Positions 59,000 through 64,000 of a stretch of DNA of 64,000 bases are shown piece by piece. The stretch comes from Candidatus Didemnitutus mandela. GTDB taxonomy: Bacteria > Verrucomicrobiota > Verrucomicrobiia > Opitutales > Opitutaceae. Position 1 is the stretch's first letter; every line of letters begins with the position of its first letter. The stretch lies in contig NJAL01000004.1 in the NCBI GenBank assembly GCA_002591725.1, positions 248,046-312,045 of the forward strand, read 5' to 3'. A program made the translations under genes and the position numbers. The notes below the pieces were generated by a model. That model did no database searches. It worked only from the letters and a program-made list of their open reading frames with translations, and had not been told where the DNA came from.

Positions 59000-61900
59000 A
59001 CTATCGAGCCGCGGATGTAGAGTCTGCCGCCCCAGTCTTTGAACAGGTGGAGCTAGTTGTGCACGCTGCGACTCTTCTGGTGGAAATCGGTGGATACAAT
59101 GCTGGCAAGAAGATATGTGAAGACCTCGGTTGCGGTCGAAGTAAGGTTTTACTGTGGCTGTCGAACTGCTGGCTCCGCTGGTGTTGGCTTCTTGAAAAAG
59201 GAGTGGCTTGAGATAGCCGGCTTGTTTTGGTGTCGTCCATGTTGTTTCTCGAGCTGGGGCTGGTGGTCTGCCAGAAGCTGGAGTAGGGAGCGCTCGACGT
59301 GTTGGAGTGATTTTGGCGCTCAAAGTGTCGTACCAGCCGGTCGATTGAATGAAAGTTATAAGCTATTCGGCTCGTTGTGTTGCCACTGCCGCTGCGCGTA
59401 TAGACGGGTTTTGAAAAATGGTGATCTCGTCGGATATGACTGCGGAAAAACACGAAATTGTCGACTCTGGATAGCGACCGCTATAGCTGCCGGTTTCGGT
59501 TGAATTACTATTCGGATTGATTCTCCCGTTTGTGCTCAAGTAGCTAAAAACGTAGCATCGTTCGCTGCGAAACCCAACCCCGCTTTGTACCCGGAGGTTG
59601 TGATAGAGGCGACTGGCCAGCATCCCTTGAATGAGATTGATGAGACGTACTCCGGAGTTGAGCTGGGCAGGAACATAAGAGGAGTTCTTTACGCTTTCCA
59701 AGCGTACTTTCCGTTTCTGCAGAGTCGATGTAAACTATTTGATGATGTCGAGCCAAGATGCCGTGTGCCCATAGAGAAGAGCGATATCGAGGGGACTGGT
59801 ATGATCGGTAGCCGGATTGAAAGTGGCAAAATACATTCGGGAGAGATCTGACACCATTGACGTGGTCGGGCGGCCAACCAGTATGCGCTTTGGTTGTTGT
59901 TGGGTGACATAATGGTGCTTCTGTAGCTGTTCTGTTTGAGCCAGTAAAAAACACGATCAATTGTGATTGAGCCTTTGGTGACCCGAATCGCAGCAGTGTC
60001 TTTGGCAATGTCTGAAAGAGGTTGAAATTCCAGTTAGCCAGAAAAGGCTGTAGCTGGCGCCATTCCCATAGTAACCGTTACTGATGAACGTTGGCTTTGG
60101 TGCCACCAAAACCAATATTTAGAGATTTCCGCCAAAGTGTAAATATTGAGCCATCCAGTTAGGCGTTGTTATCTACGCCATCTACGTAAATGTGTTTTCG
60201 GTGTAAACGGAAGTGAAAAGAAAGCCTACAGTCGTGCTCCTGAAATGCACTACGAAACGATTGCAAAGAGAGCGAAGCTACTACGGTGCTAGCTCCTGCG
60301 GAATTTAATTGTAAAAGGGTACAATCTGCTAATTGATCAGCTTTTTGGGGGGTGGAAGTTGTCCGGCGAGGCATTGGGTGATGCTAAATCCATTTATACC
60401 TTGTGATGGGTGTATAGTTGTGATTTGATTTATCAGTCGAGGAAGTATAGAATTTACTCTACTCATGTCGTAGTAGTTGGTGATAGGCCGTTTCGGTGAC
60501 CGTAAAATGAAATATTCGGAGAAGCTAGTTATTGAAACTCCGCTAACGTTTTTTTAGAGCTGCTGACAACGATAGAGACCGGCGCGCGGGACGAGATTTG
60601 TGATTGCTATAGGACTAGGACGGAACCGGTGTTGACGAAGTCGTTGCAGGAAAACAGAACTTTAACCCAAGACTGGCGATTGATGCCGATACATTGAAAA
60701 CGGAGGCGCTTTCAGTTGGTGGCATTGGGCCGGCTGGGATTAAAGACCGTGCTGGTGGTCGCGCTGTTTAGCGTCCGATAGACCATCATTTCGAAACGTG
60801 TTATTCCAAATCTGTTTTTGAGATGGGGGCACGGATAAAGTTTATTGGAAAAGGAACGGGGAAAAAGGATGTTCAGTGTTTCTACTGGAGCGTCGAAAGT
60901 TGTAGAAAAGACATCTTGGAAAGTGTAGATGTTGCTCAAAATAGGAAGGTGTGGTGCCGTAAGCGTATCCTATGTTGGTGGGATCGACCATACAGCTTTT
61001 CGGAATGCGGAGTACTTCTTAATATCAGCTGGATGAGGTATCGATGTGGTGGTGTATTTTACATAGGGTTTTACTTGGCCCGAAGCTGGGCTGGCTGGGC
61101 AGCACTGCTTCGTAGCAGGGTGTGCATGTTCACGGTCGCTGTGTTGGTGCAAGTTTTTTCTGGATTGGCAATAATCTAGAAGCTGGCTCGGTGAAAGAGT
61201 TTACTTTGGATGATTCCGGCAAGTGTCAGTGTTGTCCGCCGAGGGAGCCTAAAAAACGTAGTAACCGTTGTTGTCCGAGACGTAATCGATCCTTAGGAAT
61301 ACCAGTTTGGTGACTTCGTGGATGCTTGTGCGGAGATTGCTGGTATAATAGATGTTCGTGGCAAAGGGGTTGAACTTGGTTTGCTCGTTCGTCGGTTGCT
61401 GTGGCCGTATTTATTGGTTGCGCCGTAGTGTTTTAGATAGAGTGGGTAAGAAACAGTAGTGAGGAGTGGTCGTGTTTGTTATTAAAAAAGTGTATCTTTG
61501 TAGTTGGTGTTGGTGTAAAAGCTGCTGGTGGCTGTCACGCGGTCGGTAAAGTGAACCGTGTTGGGAAAGCCTATAACGGCGGTGGGCGATGAAATTGCTA
61601 TTGGCGTGGACGGGACCGCTGATGAATATGCTTGCACCTGGGAAAAGCTCGAGGCTCTGGTTGTAAAAAATGGCGAGCAGAAACAAGGAAATCTTGTTCG
61701 CCTCTAGTTGTTGTTCGGTGTAAGCGGTTGCTGAGTCGGCTGCTGGATATGCTATGGTCGATTTGATAATGATAGGCTACATTGCCTGTAGCGACTTGGG
61801 GAGTGTGTTTTGGGCTGGTCGTGTCGCTCACGAGTGCAAAATTGGTCGAGTCGGTTAGCCCAGCGTAGGCTTCGGTGTCCGAGAACGCCGAATGTTTTTT

Positions 61901-62090
61901 GGTTAGCCGGGTGTTGGGTGGTTAGGTGAGTCGCGTTGAGACCGGAGAAAACTGGCGGGGTTGAGGTTGCGGACACGCTGGACGGGGGGCTGTCGCTGGC
62001 GGCGTGTTGTGTACCATGTTGCCGGTGAGCAAAGCTAACTAAGACAAAGCTGTGTTGGCTGAGAAGATATGGGGTTAGTCGTTTTTATGG
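59000..62090 (-). pseudogene. Large PilX-like pilus assembly protein, degraded
   Basis: The minus strand downstream of two pilin-like remnants carries many short pieces consistent with one long secreted protein. The clearest is LELFPGASIFISGPVHANSN at about 61600-61650, fitting a pattern 'leL.PG....i.GpVHsN.n' that I know from PilX-type proteins next to type IV pilin genes in this lineage. Later pieces include VISDEITIFQNPS and SGVGFRSERCYVFSYLS. Stops and shifts are dense over 3 kb. The family name is from recall and context; I cannot exclude that the last kilobase is a different gene. Confidence 0.4.
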
Positions 62091-62099
62091 CATCATTTT

Positions 62100-62695
62100 C
62101 GGAGCGAGATGGTGCAGTTGAAACGAAACTGGAGCTGGAAAGTTGATTGCCGCCGGTGGCCAGAAAAATCAGTTGGATGGAGCTGTTGTTTTTTAGGCTG
62201 TTCTTCAGGTTTACAGCGTTGGTCAGATTGTGGGGGTGTTGTCTCTGCCGTAGTCTCCGTTGTTGTAGTAGAAGTAGAGAATCGGCGTCTGGCTCTATGC
62301 CGTTTGGGCGGTGGTTCGCATACAGTAATATAGATGCGGAACCGCCGAGCGTTTGTAGTAGTGTCGTCGGTGCTCACACGGGCGGCCAACAAGAGGCAAC
62401 TACTGCAAACGGAGTAGGGATCGCTTTGCAGCGTGTAGAAGCCATTGGTAATGTTAACGTTTCTCCCGAGCGGTTGGGTAGGTGGAAAAATGTAAAGCCC
62501 CATTGCACAGGGCGTTTTCTGGGAAATATGCGAGATGAAATAGGGCAAGCCTTGGTTTGTGTTTAGGCAATGGGCTTCTTTATACATCGTCTTTCAGTCC
62601 ATTGGTGAATGGACACCAGCTACCAAAGCGAGACCGGTGGCTAGCACGGAAATCGTTATGTTGACCATGATTCCAAATAAGGTGAATCCAGCGCG
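62100..62695 (-). pseudogene. Prepilin-like protein (second), degraded
   Basis: The minus strand at about 62600-62695 reads RAGFTLFGIMVNITISVLAT, a type IV prepilin cleavage and N-methylation region with the Gly before Phe-Thr-Leu intact and the Glu+5 replaced (family: GFTLvEiMva.tIs.l). A hydrophobic helix follows (GLALVAGVHS). Downstream pieces are split among frames, with a Thr-rich run at 62240-62290 and PILX-type sequence beyond. Such minor pilins prime pilus assembly. The gene starts directly at the end of the first prepilin remnant. Confidence 0.55.
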
Positions 62696-62699
62696 ATTT

Positions 62700-63426
62700 G
62701 AAATGTGGCCTGTGGCGCGAAGAAAAACAAAGCGTCCAGTCTCATCGGTTGTAGAGCGTGTGTAGTAAAAGACTTTACGATCTATGATAGTGCGGATCTT
62801 CAAGCTGTTGTTGTAGGTGCGGCTGTAGACGATCGTTGCGGGTTTGATTTTGGATATAATTATTAATTATTGGAAATGCCATAAAGGATAAACTACGCCC
62901 ACATGTGCGATGTGCGTGGACAACGTCTGTGAGGTCGCTCTTAAAACACTTTAGAGGACGAGCGAGTTGATGGTGTTGTCTGATACATTCAAGCTGGATT
63001 TTCTGGAGAAGACGTCAGCCTCCCTTGTGGGCGCCTGAGGCGAGCTGGCGTATGTCGTGTAGTAAAAATGCAGCTAAGTTACGTGGTCCTGATTGACTCA
63101 AAGCGCGGATGTAGGGTGACAGTTTGCTTGAGAACCTCTGGAAGGCTACATCCTCGCTTGTCTGATCCGAGTCGGTGTTTGTGCTCGGCACCAGGTTGGT
63201 GTAGTTAACCTGTTCGATGATTCCGAGCGAGGTGGCTGTGGCGTCCATAATACTGCTTTCTGCTGTGCGCCGCGATTGCAAGTAGGCGCTGATGAAACAC
63301 GAACATGGACAATGCCATGATCAACATTGTCCGCATTACCTCGACCAAAGTCATTTTGGCGCTGAGCCGGAAAAACATTGCTTTTCCGCAGCGAAGGTTG
63401 GCTCTCTGTAGTGGTGTGGTTGCCAT
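62700..63426 (-). pseudogene. Prepilin-like protein (first), degraded
   Basis: From an ATG at 63426 the minus strand reads MATTPLQRANLRCG, then the methylation motif KMTLVEVMRTMLIMALSMFV (family: f.TLvEvmvaMlImai..sv). After a frame change it continues QSRRTAESSIMDATATSLGI and IIEQVNYTNLV. Near the 3' end, FYYTRSTTDETGRFVFLRAT at about 62710-62770 looks like its C-terminal beta sheet. At least two frameshifts separate the parts. With the second prepilin and PilX-like remnants downstream it marks a lost type IV pilus minor-pilin operon. Confidence 0.66.
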
Positions 63427-63794
63427 TTTTGATTTTCTAAAAGTTTTCCCTTGATGGACAAATCCGCTTGTCATAAATTTTAACTTCAGCTTCAGCCAGA
63501 AGCTTTCTATTATAGCCGAGTGGTTGGGAAGTGAACGATGGGGGTGGTTTTTCGCTATGGAAAAAATCGCTGCTATTTGCTTGCTATGTGTGGCAGCAAG
63601 TTTCGGTGAGAACGGCGGCGAGGTAGTATTTAACCGTCCTGTCGTGTCGGCTAGGTTTAGTTTGGTACCAATTCCCTTGTTGGTTAGACTTTCGGACAGC
63701 AGCAGCGCGACGACGTGTTTTTTCTGCAGCAAAACTTCCTCCATTATTCTACTTCCTACTTCTTTTCTACCTCGGTTGGTACAGGGTTGCGACG
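63427..63794. other. No gene recognised
   Basis: Between the prepilin remnant and the response-regulator fragment. Frames are open for moderate lengths on both strands but contain no motif I know. Confidence 0.4.
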
Positions 63795-64000
63795 CATCAG
63801 GTCTATCACGCGAGTAACTATCGTTGGTCTGAAGACGTTACGTTTCTGGTTTGTCTTGCGACTGGGCAACTGCAAATCGAGCAATACTGCTTCGGGCTGC
63901 TTCCTGTGGCAGTGCTGATAGCCTCAGCAACGTTTCCAACCTCGGCGACAATCTCGATGTCGGAGAAACCCACCAAGGCCGAGCTGGGTCAAAGGGCTGT
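63795..64000 (-). pseudogene. Response regulator (NarL-like receiver), partial at window edge, frameshifted
   Basis: Entering from the right edge, the minus strand reads FSDIEIVAEVGNVAEAIS, the usual alpha-1/beta-2 segment of NarL-type receivers (family: '..dieVVGEA.dG.eAl'). After a frame change it gives KQPEAVLLDLQLPSRK (family: 'rPDvVLlDl.mPg.dG') and RVIDLMRRNPVP. The phospho-acceptor Asp in LLDLQLP is kept, but the frames do not join. Sequence beyond 64000 is needed to see its start. Confidence 0.55.

Noticed and set aside
1-64000. Mobile elements, prophage, CRISPR or toxin systems
   Set aside because: No transposase, integrase, capsid or Cas motifs, no terminal inverted repeats around genes and no regularly spaced repeats were seen.
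1-64000. Polyketide or other secondary-metabolite genes expected in some ascidian symbionts
   Set aside because: No ketosynthase, acyltransferase, carrier-protein or NRPS motifs appear in any frame, intact or broken.

Overview
The window looks like a chromosomal segment of a Gram-negative bacterium of the Verrucomicrobiota (Opitutales type) whose genome is in advanced decay. Signs of the lineage, by my recognition, are NHL-repeat secreted proteins, MacB/FtsX-type permeases, a Tricorn-like protease, PilX-like pilus proteins and the gene order around lptD-rsmB-scpA. By my own addition only about 20 kb of the 64 kb (about 31%) lies in intact protein genes. Most of the rest is recognisable wreckage: reading frames that still spell conserved protein families but are cut by stops and frameshifts. 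No transposases, prophage genes, CRISPR arrays or rRNA genes were seen. The best comparison I know is a heritable symbiont in mid-reduction, such as the ascidian symbiont 'Candidatus Didemnitutus mandela'. That is inference; nothing here proves the species, and no polyketide genes lie in this window.

Layout. 1-3390: remains of an isoquinoline-oxidoreductase-like pair (iorAB), then intact RNase R. 3518-5559: a shattered DNA photolyase, intact ndk, one tRNA-Glu. 5560-15480: nothing intact; the minus strand carries a possible regulator, two MacB-like permeases and a nearly full-length Tricorn-type protease, all decayed. 15578-19214: intact coaD, pgsA, pgpA, aroQ and a NIF3-like gene. 19215-22430: decay, ending with dead amt and PII genes. 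22629-30405: intact rpmJ, rpmE, a Na+/H+ antiporter, glutamate dehydrogenase and uvrB, mixed with dead serB-like and NhaD-like genes. 30402-41494: intact orphan gene, menA, trxA, scpA and a second orphan gene, among dead acyP, rsmB, lptD, glgB and a small gene. 41495-47145: decay with a response-regulator fragment. 47146-58752: intact ispH (with a long N-terminal extension), alaS, an MBL-fold hydrolase and rdgB, among dead NHL-repeat, permease and ribD genes. 58753-64000: a decayed type IV pilus gene set and a response-regulator fragment.

Functional reading. What survives is translation (alaS, rpmJ, rpmE, tRNA), RNA turnover (rnr), chromosome upkeep (scpA, uvrB, rdgB, ndk), phospholipid, CoA, isoprenoid, shikimate and menaquinone synthesis (pgsA, pgpA, coaD, ispH, aroQ, menA), redox control (trxA), ion homeostasis and glutamate metabolism. 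What has been lost is sensing, motility or adhesion, export, glycogen branching, ammonium uptake and its PII control, photoreactivation, riboflavin synthesis at RibD, and apparently LPS export at LptD. This is the triage expected of a host-restricted bacterium. The most unusual points are the nearly intact but frameshifted lptD, an acylphosphatase broken by a single stop codon, two retained proteins of unknown function and the extended IspH.
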